Assembly: GCA_052118425.1 (NCBI GenBank)
Contig: JBQKHF010000001.1
Reading direction: 5' to 3' (one strand)
Source of the DNA: Roseburia_C sp900315735
GTDB lineage: Bacteria > Bacillota > Clostridia > Lachnospirales > Lachnospiraceae
DNA: 64,000 nucleotides
Under the pieces are notes generated by a model. It did not search any database. It saw nothing but the letters and a program-made list of their open reading frames with translations, and was not told where the DNA came from. The translations under genes and the position numbers were made by a program. This document shows, piece by piece, positions 6,154 through 14,579 of this stretch (position 1 is the stretch's first letter; every line of letters begins with the position of its first letter).

Positions 6154-8802
6154 ATGAGCAAAGAACTTGCAAAAACCTACGACCCAAAAGGGATTGAAGA
6201 CCGACTTTATAAGAAATGGGAAGACAATGGATATTTCCATGCACAGGCTGACCGCAGCAAGAAACCATTTACCATTGTAATGCCGCCGCCAAATATTACC
6301 GGACAGCTTCATATGGGACATGCATTGGATAACACCATGCAGGATATCTTAATCCGTTATAAGAGAATGCAGGGATACAATGCATTATGGCAGCCGGGAA
6401 CAGACCACGCAGCCATTGCAACAGAGGTAAAGGTTATTGATTCCTTAAAGAAACAGGGAATTGACAAGAATGACCTCGGAAGAGAAGGCTTCTTAGAGAA
6501 ATGCTGGGAGTGGAAGGATGAGTACGGCAGCCGCATCATCAACCAGTTAAAGAAAATGGGTTCTTCCGCAGACTGGAGCAGAGAGCGTTTTACCATGGAC
6601 AAGGGATGCTCTGATGCAGTTCTTGAAGTATTTATTAAATTATATGAAAAAGGTCTCATTTATAAAGGCTCCCGTATCGTAAACTGGTGTCCGGTCTGTA
6701 AGACATCTATTTCCGATGCAGAGGTAGAGCATGAAGAGCAGGATGGCTTCTTCTGGCATATCAATTATCCGGTAGTAGGGGAAGAGGGAAGATTCGTAGA
6801 AATCGCAACCACCCGTCCGGAGACTTTATTTGGTGATACCGCAGTAGCAGTAAATCCGGATGATGAGCGCTATCAGGATATTATCGGAAAAATGTTAAAG
6901 CTTCCGATGACAGACCGTGAGATTCCGGTTATTGCAGACTCTTATGTAGATAAAGAATTCGGAACCGGATGTGTAAAGATTACACCGGCACATGACCCGA
7001 ACGACTTTGAAGTTGGAAAACGTCATAACTTGGAAGAAATCGTTGTTATCAATGATGACGCAACCATGAACAGCAAAGCCGGAAAATATGCAGGCATGGA
7101 CAGATATGAATGCCGAAAAGCACTGGTAGAAGATTTAGAGAAGGAAGGCCTTTTGGTAAAGGTTGTTCCGCATTCCCATAACGTAGGAACCCATGACCGC
7201 TGTGGCACAACGGTAGAGCCGATGATTAAACAGCAGTGGTTTGTAAAAATGGATGACTTAATCAAACCGGCAGTAGAAGGTGTAAAGAACGGAGACATCA
7301 AACTCCTTCCAAAGCGTATGGAAAAAACCTACTTCAACTGGACAGATAATATCCGTGACTGGTGTATTTCCAGACAGCTCTGGTGGGGACATCGTATTCC
7401 TGCATATTACTGTGACGAATGCGGAGAAATGGTAGTATCTAAGAGCGCACCGGAGAAATGTCCGAAATGTGGATGCACTCATATGACACAGGATCCGGAT
7501 ACGCTGGATACCTGGTTCTCATCTGCATTGTGGCCATTCTCAACCTTAGGCTGGCCGGAGAAAACAGAAGACTTAGATTATTTCTATCCGAATGATGTGC
7601 TGGTAACCGGATACGATATCATTTTCTTCTGGGTAATCCGTATGATTTTCTCAGGATATGAGCAGATGGGCAAAGCGCCATTCCATACCGTATTGTTCCA
7701 TGGACTGGTTCGTGACTCCCAGGGCCGTAAGATGAGTAAATCCCTTGGAAATGGAATTGATCCGTTAGAGGTTATTGATAAATATGGTGCCGATGCATTA
7801 AGACTGACACTGATTACCGGAAATGCACCGGGAAATGATATGCGTTTCTACTGGGAGCGTGTAGAAGCATCCCGTAACTTTGCCAATAAAGTATGGAATG
7901 CATCCCGTTTCATTATGATGAACTTAGAGGGCATGGAAGTAACAGAACCTGCAATTTCTGATCTGGCACCGGAAGATAAATGGATTCTTTCTGCAGTAAA
8001 TACACTGACCAAAGACGTAACCGAAAATATGGATAAATTCGAACTTGGTATTGCAGTACAGAAAGTATATGACTTTATCTGGGATGAATTCTGTGACTGG
8101 TATATCGAGATTGCCAAAGTTCGTACTTATAAGAAAGACGAAGATGCCAAGGCTGCCAACAGTGCACTCTGGACACTTCGTACCGTATTGGGACAAGCAT
8201 TGAAATTATTACATCCATATATGCCATTTATCACAGAAGAAATCTACTGTACCTTAAATCCACAGGAAGAGACCATTATGTTAGCTGACTGGCCGGTTTA
8301 CAAAGAAGAGTGGAATTTCGCAGCAGAAGAAGAGATGCTTGCTCATGTGAAAGAGCTGGTAAAAGGCATCCGTAATTTAAGAACAGAGATGGATGTTCCA
8401 CCATCCAGAAAAGCAAAGGTATTTATCGTATCCGAAGACAAAGCACTTTGCGAGACCTTCGAGAGCATGAAGAAAACATACCAGAATCTTATCAGTGCCA
8501 GCGAGATTGATGTACAGTCTGATAAAGCAGGCATCGGAGAGGATGCAGTATCTGTAGTTATTCCGGGAGCTGTTGTATACATGCCGTTAGAAGACTTAGT
8601 AGATATGGAAAAAGAAAAAGAGCGTCTTTTGAAAGAAGAAGAACGCCTTAAGAAAGAACTTGCCCGTTCCCATGGCATGTTAAATAATGAAAAATTTGTA
8701 AGCAAAGCACCTGCTGCAAAGATTCAGGAAGAGAAAGATAAGCTTGCAAAATATGAGCAGATGATGGCTACCGTACAGGAGCGTCTGGCTCAGATGAAAT
8801 AG
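6154..8802 (+). CDS. valS: Valine-tRNA ligase
   Basis: Class Ia synthetase charging tRNA-Val in the cytoplasm. The 882-aa length is typical. Visible motifs: the HIGH-type motif HMGH at residues 53-56 in PPPNITGQLHMGH, the editing (CP1) domain with TTRPETLFGDTAVAVNP, zinc-type cysteine pairs (CPVC, CDEC, CPKC), KMSKS at 526-530 in GRKMSKSLGNGIDP, an anticodon-binding domain, and a C-terminal coiled coil rich in Glu and Lys (about 810-880) that contacts the tRNA elbow. AAAAAGGAG at 6138-6146 precedes ATG 6154. Regulated by the upstream valine T-box; its own promoter may also lie in the 65 bases after element A, though none is convincing. Confidence 0.97.
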   Translation: MSKELAKTYDPKGIEDRLYKKWEDNGYFHAQADRSKKPFTIVMPPPNITGQLHMGHALDNTMQDILIRYKRMQGYNALWQPGTDHAAIATEVKVIDSLKKQGIDKNDLGREGFLEKCWEWKDEYGSRIINQLKKMGSSADWSRERFTMDKGCSDAVLEVFIKLYEKGLIYKGSRIVNWCPVCKTSISDAEVEHEEQDGFFWHINYPVVGEEGRFVEIATTRPETLFGDTAVAVNPDDERYQDIIGKMLKLPMTDREIPVIADSYVDKEFGTGCVKITPAHDPNDFEVGKRHNLEEIVVINDDATMNSKAGKYAGMDRYECRKALVEDLEKEGLLVKVVPHSHNVGTHDRCGTTVEPMIKQQWFVKMDDLIKPAVEGVKNGDIKLLPKRMEKTYFNWTDNIRDWCISRQLWWGHRIPAYYCDECGEMVVSKSAPEKCPKCGCTHMTQDPDTLDTWFSSALWPFSTLGWPEKTEDLDYFYPNDVLVTGYDIIFFWVIRMIFSGYEQMGKAPFHTVLFHGLVRDSQGRKMSKSLGNGIDPLEVIDKYGADALRLTLITGNAPGNDMRFYWERVEASRNFANKVWNASRFIMMNLEGMEVTEPAISDLAPEDKWILSAVNTLTKDVTENMDKFELGIAVQKVYDFIWDEFCDWYIEIAKVRTYKKDEDAKAANSALWTLRTVLGQALKLLHPYMPFITEEIYCTLNPQEETIMLADWPVYKEEWNFAAEEEMLAHVKELVKGIRNLRTEMDVPPSRKAKVFIVSEDKALCETFESMKKTYQNLISASEIDVQSDKAGIGEDAVSVVIPGAVVYMPLEDLVDMEKEKERLLKEEERLKKELARSHGMLNNEKFVSKAPAAKIQEEKDKLAKYEQMMATVQERLAQMK

Positions 8803-8832
8803 TAATAAAAGTTAAAAGACAGGTATTGTCGA

Positions 8833-8863
8833 TTCGCCGCAGTTTCTGCGGCGAAAACTTTTT
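8833..8863 (+). terminator. valS terminator
   Basis: Perfect stem TTCGCCGCAG (8833-8842) / CTGCGGCGAA (8846-8855) with a 3-base loop and a T-rich tail. Confidence 0.85.
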
Positions 8864-8882
8864 ATGGAAACAGGAAAACCTC

Positions 8883-8910
8883 TTGAAAAAATTTTCCACT
8901 ATATTATACT
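8883..8910 (+). promoter_or_regulatory. folC promoter
   Basis: TTGAAA (8883-8888), 16 bases, TATACT (8905-8910). It lies between the valS terminator and folC and supports the downstream ATG 8930 as start. Confidence 0.6.
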
Positions 8911-8929
8911 TAGAAAAGTGGTGACAAAA

Positions 8930-10219
8930 ATGACTTATGAAGAGATTTGCAATTATATATATGAAATACCAAAGTTCACAAAGAAAAACAGTTTAGACCA
9001 TACAAAAGAGATGCTGCGGAGGCTTTCTATCAGAGAGCATCAGTTTGAAATCATTCATGTGGCAGGAAGCAATGGCAAGGGAAGTGTCTGTGCGTTTATT
9101 AATCAGGTGCTGGTGGAACATGGATGCAAAGTAGGACTTTTTACTTCTCCCCATCTTGTTTGCATGGAAGAGCGTTTCGTAATCAATGGCGAAAAATGCA
9201 GCCGGGAAGAATTCGTAGAAAGCTTTGAGACCGTGCAGAAGGTGGTAGAGCAGATGGAAGCAGAAGGGTTGCCGCATCCTGCATTTTTTGAATATCTTTT
9301 TGCCATGGGTATGTATCTTTTCCAGAAGCGGAAGATACATTATCTTATTTTAGAGACCGGACTTGGCGGAAGGTTAGATGCCACGAACGTATTTGAGGAA
9401 CCATTGCTTACAATTATTACTTCTATCAGTCTCGAACATACGCAGATTTTAGGAGATACCATTGAAGCAATTGCAGGGGAAAAGGCAGGGATTATCAAAG
9501 AAGGCGTTCCTGTTATCTTTGATGGAAGCAATGAGGCTGCGGCAGAAGTTATAAGAGAGACAGCGCGGGCAAAAAGAGCACCTTATTACGGTATTTCTTT
9601 AGAAAGTCTTAAAATTCATAAAATAACTGGGAAATCTATTGATTTTTGTTATACCAATGGGTATGATGTTGTTGATTTGAAAATCCCGTTTCCTGCAGAA
9701 TATCAGATGATGAATGCATCACTGGCATATCGGGCTTTGTCTGTGCTTCAGGTGGAGACCGGAATTGGAAAAGCGGAGATTGTAGCTGCAATGGAGCATA
9801 CCAGATGGATGGGAAGAATGCAGCAGGTGGAGCCGTTTATTTATTTTGACGGAGCCCATAATGCAGACGGCATTGCCCATTTTGTAAAAAATGTGCAACA
9901 GATTGCAGAAGAAAAGCCAATTCTTCTTTTTTCCATGATGGAAGAGAAGAATCATAAAGAAGCAGTAAAGGTACTATGTCAGGAAGTAGCGTGGGATAGC
10001 ATTGTGCTGACCCGCATCCCGGACAGCCGTGGAATTGATCCTTTGAAACTGCAGGATGAATTTATGGCAAACGGCAGGGAAACAATGGTAATAGAAGACT
10101 GTGCACAGGCATACAGATATGTAAAGGAATACAGGAAGGACAACCAGATGGTATTCTGTGCGGGTTCCCTGTATTTGATTGGAGAATTGGAAAAGATAGC
10201 AGGAGGAAATGAAGCATGA
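8930..10219 (+). CDS. folC: Folylpolyglutamate synthase / dihydrofolate synthase
   Basis: ATP-dependent ligase of the Mur-ligase superfamily that adds glutamate to dihydropteroate or folates. ATG 8930 is chosen because the protein then begins MTYEEICNYIYEI, the family's usual start, and because the earlier ATG 8864 would lie upstream of the promoter. The 429-aa product contains the P-loop GSNGKGSVCAF, TSPHLVCMEERF, the central LETGLGGRLDATN, SLEHTQILGDT, EKAGIIKEGVPV and the C-terminal FDGAHNADGI motif. Its stop overlaps the ATG of a 46-aa gene, so the two are translationally coupled. Confidence 0.95.
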   Translation: MTYEEICNYIYEIPKFTKKNSLDHTKEMLRRLSIREHQFEIIHVAGSNGKGSVCAFINQVLVEHGCKVGLFTSPHLVCMEERFVINGEKCSREEFVESFETVQKVVEQMEAEGLPHPAFFEYLFAMGMYLFQKRKIHYLILETGLGGRLDATNVFEEPLLTIITSISLEHTQILGDTIEAIAGEKAGIIKEGVPVIFDGSNEAAAEVIRETARAKRAPYYGISLESLKIHKITGKSIDFCYTNGYDVVDLKIPFPAEYQMMNASLAYRALSVLQVETGIGKAEIVAAMEHTRWMGRMQQVEPFIYFDGAHNADGIAHFVKNVQQIAEEKPILLFSMMEEKNHKEAVKVLCQEVAWDSIVLTRIPDSRGIDPLKLQDEFMANGRETMVIEDCAQAYRYVKEYRKDNQMVFCAGSLYLIGELEKIAGGNEA

Positions 10220-10356
10220 TAGATTTTGAAGAAGAATTAAAGAAATTCAAACCAAGCCTGGAAGTAGAAGAGGCAGAGGAAGCTATTTACAATCAGGACT
10301 TAACGGATATGACAGACATTTTAAGAGAAATGATGAAAGAAGCAAGACGACAGTAG
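10216..10356 (+). CDS. 46-aa acidic helical protein coupled to folC
   Basis: ATG 10216 overlaps the folC stop codon (ATGA) and is preceded by AGGAGG at 10200-10205. The 46-aa product begins MIDFEEELKKFKPSLEVEE and ends KEARRQ; it is charged, without a membrane segment, and probably a helical hairpin. I do not recognise a family. The overlap and ribosome site argue strongly that it is translated. It lies between folC and the TPR gene in the same direction and probably in the same transcript. Confidence 0.75.
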   Translation: MIDFEEELKKFKPSLEVEEAEEAIYNQDLTDMTDILREMMKEARRQ

Positions 10357-10378
10357 AATTCGTTAAGTGAGGTAAAGT

Positions 10379-11761
10379 ATGAAATGTTATAATTGCGGAG
10401 CAGATCTGACAGGGGACAACCGTTGTCCGAACTGTGGAATTGACGTAAAAGTATATAAGAAAATTGTGATGACCTCTAATTATTATTATAATCAGGGATT
10501 AGAGCGCGGCAGTGTCCGGGATTTATCCGGAGCGATTGAAAGTCTTAAGAAGAGTCTTCGGTTTGATAAGACGAACATTCAGGCAAGAAATCTCCTGGGA
10601 CTCGTACTTTTTGAGACCGGTGAGGCGGTATCTGCCATGGGTGAATGGGTGATTAGTAAGAGCCTTCAGCCAAAGGATAATGATGCAGGACGTTATCTGG
10701 ACGCTGTGCAGAAGAATCCGGCACAGTTAGAAACGGTAAATCAGACCATTAAGAAATACAATCAGGCATTGTTATATTGCAGACAGAATAGTACAGATCT
10801 TGCAATTATCCAGTTGAAGAAGGTATTGTCCTTAAACCCGAAGCTGGTTAAGGGACACCAGTTGCTGGCTCTTTTATATATGAAAGAGAATAAGTTTGAG
10901 CAGGCGAAGAAGTCATTGCGGGCAGCCATGAAGATTGATTCCAGCAATACGATTACACTGCGTTATATGAAAGAAACCAATCAGATGTTACGCAGTGCCA
11001 GCAGTGGCAAAAAGAAAAAGAAAGAGGATGACCTCATTTCCTATAAGAGTGGAAATGACCTTATCATCCAGCCGACAAAATTCAAAGAAACTTCAGGATT
11101 TGCCACCATTCTTACGATTTTACTGGGTGTGGCAATCGGTGTGGCAGTCACCTGTTTTCTGGTAGTGCCAAGTGTAAGACAGAAAGCCAAGAGCGATGCC
11201 AATACTTCCGTGGTTCAGGCAAATGATACCATAACTACGAAGAATCAGCAGATTACCAATCTGGAAAATCAGATTGAAGATTTGAACCAGCAGGTATCTT
11301 CCGCAAAGGATGATTCCGAGGCAACTTCGAATAAAATTAACAGTTATGACCAGTTGCTTTCTGCGTATAAGTCTTTCCAGGAGGGAGATATTACAGCAGC
11401 AGGAGATGCACTTTCCGGTGTAAATGAAGAGAATCTTTCCGATACCGCAAAAGAAATCTATCAGAATATCAATGCTACAGTAAATGACCAGTACTTGCAG
11501 GTGACTTATGCAGACAGCTATCAGGCATACAGTAATCATAACTATGAGGGTGCCAAGACCGGTTTCGAAAAAGTGGTAGAGATGGACGAGACTTACCAGG
11601 ATGGTAATGCGATTTATTATCTGGCACAGACCTATCGGAATCTGGGCGAGAATGAAAAAGCCATCGAATATTATCAGAAGGTAATTGATGGTTATCCGAA
11701 TACAGAACGTGCATCCAATTCCTCACGTTATCTGGAAGAATTGCAGAATGCAGAACAGTAA
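10379..11761 (+). CDS. Zinc-ribbon, TPR-repeat membrane protein
   Basis: 460-aa protein of unknown function with a clear modular build. Residues 1-20 are a zinc ribbon (CYNCGAD...CPNCG). TPR repeats follow (about 35-200). A Lys-rich stretch precedes one membrane segment (about 240-263, TILTILLGVAIGVAVTCFLVV). Beyond it comes a Gln/Asn-rich coiled coil (about 280-320) and a second TPR block at the C-terminus (about 350-455, with YYLAQTYRNLGENEKAIEYYQKV). The zinc ribbon and first TPR block should face the cytoplasm and the second block the outside. It sits between folC and the sigma-F operon and ends in a terminator. A scaffold role is only an inference. Confidence 0.8.
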   Translation: MKCYNCGADLTGDNRCPNCGIDVKVYKKIVMTSNYYYNQGLERGSVRDLSGAIESLKKSLRFDKTNIQARNLLGLVLFETGEAVSAMGEWVISKSLQPKDNDAGRYLDAVQKNPAQLETVNQTIKKYNQALLYCRQNSTDLAIIQLKKVLSLNPKLVKGHQLLALLYMKENKFEQAKKSLRAAMKIDSSNTITLRYMKETNQMLRSASSGKKKKKEDDLISYKSGNDLIIQPTKFKETSGFATILTILLGVAIGVAVTCFLVVPSVRQKAKSDANTSVVQANDTITTKNQQITNLENQIEDLNQQVSSAKDDSEATSNKINSYDQLLSAYKSFQEGDITAAGDALSGVNEENLSDTAKEIYQNINATVNDQYLQVTYADSYQAYSNHNYEGAKTGFEKVVEMDETYQDGNAIYYLAQTYRNLGENEKAIEYYQKVIDGYPNTERASNSSRYLEELQNAEQ

Positions 11762-11789
11762 CAGAATATAGAAAAAAGAAAAAGATTAC

Positions 11790-11826
11790 AAAAGACGTCA
11801 GGCAGATTGCCGGGCGTCTTTTTTTA
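11790..11826 (+). terminator. Terminator after the TPR gene
   Basis: AAAGACG / CGTCTTT stem with an inner CAGGCAGATTGCCGG loop region and a run of seven T. Confidence 0.8.
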
Positions 11827-11851
11827 CGCAATGTAAATGGAGGATAGAAGA

Positions 11852-12178
11852 ATGGAATTTAAGTATGAATTAGAAAATGGATGTCTCACCATCCGCGTAC
11901 CAAAGGAGTTAGACCATCACTGTGCCACGCAGCTGCGGGCAGAGGCGGATTTGCTGATTGATTCTTACCGGGTCAATAAGCTGGTTTTCGATTTTGCCGG
12001 AACAGAATTTATGGACAGTTCAGGAATCGGCGTGGTAATCGGAAGATGCCGGAACATGAGCTACAGCGGCGGAAAAGTGGTGGCAGAGAATATGAATGAG
12101 CGGATTCGGAAAATATTTGTGGTATCCGGTCTGCACAAGCTGGTTCAGATGAAAGAAGGGGAGAAGAAGGAGGCATGA
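11852..12178 (+). CDS. spoIIAA: Anti-sigma F factor antagonist
   Basis: STAS-domain protein that frees sigma-F from SpoIIAB in the forespore once dephosphorylated. ATG 11852 is used because TGGAGG (11838-11843) precedes it; the earlier ATG 11837 overlaps that ribosome site. The 108-aa product has the regulatory serine in FMDSSGIGVVIGR; by comparison with B. subtilis Ser58, Ser57 here is the phosphorylation site. First gene of the spoIIAA-spoIIAB-sigF operon, with its stop 2 bases before the next start. Expected to be under Spo0A/sigma-H control, but no clear promoter was found in the 25 bases after the terminator. Confidence 0.95.
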   Translation: MEFKYELENGCLTIRVPKELDHHCATQLRAEADLLIDSYRVNKLVFDFAGTEFMDSSGIGVVIGRCRNMSYSGGKVVAENMNERIRKIFVVSGLHKLVQMKEGEKKEA

Positions 12179-12180
12179 AA

Positions 12181-12627
12181 ATGGAGGCAGTAAATATGGA
12201 AAGAAGAAATGAGATGAGACTGGAATTTGAGGCATTATCCGTAAATGAAGGATTTGCAAGAGTGGCGGTAGCAGCATTTTGTGCCCAGATGAATCCGACC
12301 CTGGATGAGTTGGAGGATATTAAGACTGCAGTATCGGAGGCAGTAACCAATGCTATTATCCATGGATATGAAGAAAAAGAGGGAAAGGTAGTGATGCAGT
12401 GCTGCCTTTCCGGGAACACGGTACATATTACAGTGAAAGACAGCGGTAAGGGAATTGCAGATATTGAGCGGGCGAAGGAGCCGTTTTTTACGACGAGACC
12501 GGAGCTGGAACGATCCGGTATGGGCTTTTCTTTTATGGAAGCTTTTATGGATGTGGTAGAAGTACAGTCGAAGGTCGGCGAAGGAACCATTGTAAAAATG
12601 AAGAAAAATCTGGTGCGGGAAAGTTAA
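12181..12627 (+). CDS. spoIIAB: Anti-sigma F factor, serine kinase
   Basis: GHKL-family kinase that binds sigma-F and phosphorylates SpoIIAA. Three in-frame ATG codons compete: 12175 overlaps the spoIIAA stop, 12181 has AAGGAGG at an ideal 7-base spacing, and 12196 has TGGAGG with an 8-base spacing and gives a length closest to the B. subtilis protein. I use 12181. Motifs: RVAVAAF, N-box EAVTNAIIHGY, the G1 box DSGKGI, the ATP lid FFTTRPELERSGMGF and FMEAFMD. Middle gene of the operon, followed by sigF after 7 bases. Confidence 0.95.
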   Translation: MEAVNMERRNEMRLEFEALSVNEGFARVAVAAFCAQMNPTLDELEDIKTAVSEAVTNAIIHGYEEKEGKVVMQCCLSGNTVHITVKDSGKGIADIERAKEPFFTTRPELERSGMGFSFMEAFMDVVEVQSKVGEGTIVKMKKNLVRES

Positions 12628-12634
12628 GGGGAGA

Positions 12635-13357
12635 ATGGAACAGACAATAGCTTATATCAAACGGGCACACGAAGGGGATAAGCAGGCAAGAGATACGCTG
12701 GTGCTTGGAAATCAGGGACTGGTCTGGAGCGTGGTACAAAGATTTTTGGGAAGGGGACATGATAAAGAAGAACTGTTTCAGATTGGATGCATCGGACTGA
12801 TGAAGGCAGTGGATAAATTTGATGTAAGTTACGAGGTATGCTTTTCTACTTATGCAGTACCGGTGATTATGGGAGAAATCCGCCGCTTCCTAAGGGATGA
12901 CGGTATGGTGAAGGTCAGCAGGAGCATGAAAGAAAAAGGATATCTTATCAGTAATGCCAGAAAAGAACTGACGGACACGCTCGGAAGGGATCCGGCATTA
13001 GCGGAACTGGCAGAAAAGACCGGGCTTTCCGAGGAAGAGATAGTACTGGCAGTGGAGGCAAATGGAGAAGTGGAATCCATTTATCAGAGCGTCTATCAGT
13101 CGGATGGCAGCGAAATCTATCTTTTAGACCGGTTGAAGGATAAGAAGAATGCACAGGAAGAACTGGAAAATAGACTTCTGATAGAAGAATTGCTGCAACA
13201 GTTATCCGAACGAGAGCAGCAGCTGATTAAAATGCGGTATTTTGAAAATGCTACACAAAGCCAGATTGCAGCGGAGCTTGGCACCAGTCAGGTACAGGTC
13301 AGCCGTATGGAGAAGAAAATATTGCTGCAGATGAGAAAATATATGAGTCAGGGTTGA
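12635..13357 (+). CDS. sigF: RNA polymerase sporulation sigma factor F
   Basis: First compartment-specific sigma factor of the forespore. The 240-aa product shows region 2 (ELFQIGCIGLMKAVDKFDVSYEVCFSTYAVPVIMGEIRRFLRDD, given here as landmarks around residues 50-95), region 3 (DTLGRDPALAELAEKTGLSEEEI) and region 4 (LSEREQQLIKMRYFENATQSQIAAELG with the helix-turn-helix, then SRMEKKIL). AGGGGAG precedes ATG 12635. Encoded last in the spoIIA operon. Its stop codon overlaps the -35 box of a strong promoter-like sequence, so a new transcript may begin exactly where this gene ends. Confidence 0.95.
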   Translation: MEQTIAYIKRAHEGDKQARDTLVLGNQGLVWSVVQRFLGRGHDKEELFQIGCIGLMKAVDKFDVSYEVCFSTYAVPVIMGEIRRFLRDDGMVKVSRSMKEKGYLISNARKELTDTLGRDPALAELAEKTGLSEEEIVLAVEANGEVESIYQSVYQSDGSEIYLLDRLKDKKNAQEELENRLLIEELLQQLSEREQQLIKMRYFENATQSQIAAELGTSQVQVSRMEKKILLQMRKYMSQG

Positions 13358-13382
13358 CAAACAAAGGGGGTGGAAATATACT
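13354..13382 (+). promoter_or_regulatory. Consensus promoter directly after sigF
   Basis: TTGACA (13354-13359), exactly 17 bases, TATACT (13377-13382). It points at a terminator only about 15-60 bases downstream, then a repeat and corA. Confidence 0.6.
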
Positions 13383-13397
13383 AAAAAAGGATTAAGC

Positions 13398-13442
13398 GAG
13401 ATTCCCTTGTCAAAGTGTTCCGGCTTTGATGGGGATTTTTTT
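13398..13442 (+). terminator. Terminator after sigF
   Basis: GATTCCCTTGTCAAAG pairs imperfectly with CTTTGATGGGGAT(T) around TGTTCCGG, followed by a T run that runs into repeat copy 2. Confidence 0.75.
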
Positions 13443-13566
13443 ACTTTACAGGAAATTGCTTTCCTGTAAAGTAAAAAACGCTCCGCGAGGATGCGCACTG
13501 CGGCGTATAAGGTAGATGTCGCAAGCGACCGCCGCAGGCGCGAGAATGTGCCAAGGCACATTCTTT
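13436..13566 (+). repeat. 131-nt structured intergenic repeat, copy 2
   Basis: Same sequence as 2375-2505 with one mismatch and the same three hairpins. Like copy 1 it begins in the T run of a terminator. It lacks the long extension of copy 1; after TTCTTTTTTA unrelated sequence leads to corA. The repeat fills most of the 255-base gap between sigF and corA. Confidence 0.9.
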
Positions 13567-13612
13567 TTTATATAGGGTTGTTACAGGAAAAGAAGAGAAA
13601 GGAAGTGGAAAG

Positions 13613-14557
13613 ATGATTAAGTACTATTGCAGTGAACAGAACCGTATCACCGAAATTGAATCACCAAGGGAGGATTGCTGGATTTCCCTTGTGAATCCCA
13701 ATGAGGCAGAAGTCGCGGCAATGGTGAATCAGTATGGAATTGATGCAGATGCCATGCGTTCCGCACTGGATACGGACGAGCGTTCCCGTATCGAGACAGA
13801 CGAGAATTATACCATGGTATTGGTAAACATTCCCAATATTGAAACCCATAATGATAAGGAACTTTATGATACCATTCCACTTTCTATATTTGTGGTAAAG
13901 AAGGCAGTCATTACAGTAAGCCTTGAGAAGACTCCAATCTTAGAAGCGTTTGCCAATGGCACGGTGCGGGATTTTAATCCTGCCATGCGTTCCCGTTTTG
14001 TGCTTCAGATTTTGTACCGGACTTCTTCTCTTTTCCTACAGTACTTAAGGAGCATTGACCGGCAGAGTGAGATTGTGGAGAATAAATTGCATAAGTCCAC
14101 CCAGAACCGGGAGTTAATCGAGCTTTTGAAGTTAGAAAAGAGTCTGGTTTACTTTACAACAGCACTCCGTTCCAATGAGGTGGTGCTGGAAAAATTATTT
14201 AAAAATGACAATATTAAAAAGTATCAGGAAGATGAAGAACTTCTTGAAGATGTTATCGTCGAAAATAAGCAGGCAATCGAGATGGCAAACATTTACAGCG
14301 GCATTTTAAGCGGAATGATGGATGCCTTTGCATCGGTTATTTCCAACAATCTGAACGTGGTAATGAAGGTGCTTGCCATAATTACAGCTGTACTTTCTGT
14401 GCCAACTATGATATTCTCAGCGTATGGCATGAATGTGGCTGCAAAGGGAATGCCATTTGCAGAGAGTCCGTATGGATTTCTCATTATCGTATTAATCGCA
14501 GTGGTATGCAGTCTCATTGTTGCATTAATCTTTGCTAAGACAAAGATGTTTAAATAA
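13613..14557 (+). CDS. CorA-family divalent cation transporter
   Basis: Membrane channel of the CorA superfamily, expected to bring in Mg2+ and perhaps Co2+ or Ni2+. The 314-aa product has a long cytoplasmic funnel domain, a stretched helix (about 150-245) and two C-terminal membrane segments (about 253-275 and 288-308). The signature at the pore mouth reads YGMNV between them, with N and M kept. AAAGGAAGTGG precedes ATG 13613. Likely single gene; the HAD gene follows 22 bases later in the same direction. Confidence 0.92.
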   Translation: MIKYYCSEQNRITEIESPREDCWISLVNPNEAEVAAMVNQYGIDADAMRSALDTDERSRIETDENYTMVLVNIPNIETHNDKELYDTIPLSIFVVKKAVITVSLEKTPILEAFANGTVRDFNPAMRSRFVLQILYRTSSLFLQYLRSIDRQSEIVENKLHKSTQNRELIELLKLEKSLVYFTTALRSNEVVLEKLFKNDNIKKYQEDEELLEDVIVENKQAIEMANIYSGILSGMMDAFASVISNNLNVVMKVLAIITAVLSVPTMIFSAYGMNVAAKGMPFAESPYGFLIIVLIAVVCSLIVALIFAKTKMFK

Positions 14558-14579
14558 AAATAGGAGACGGGAAGATAAC

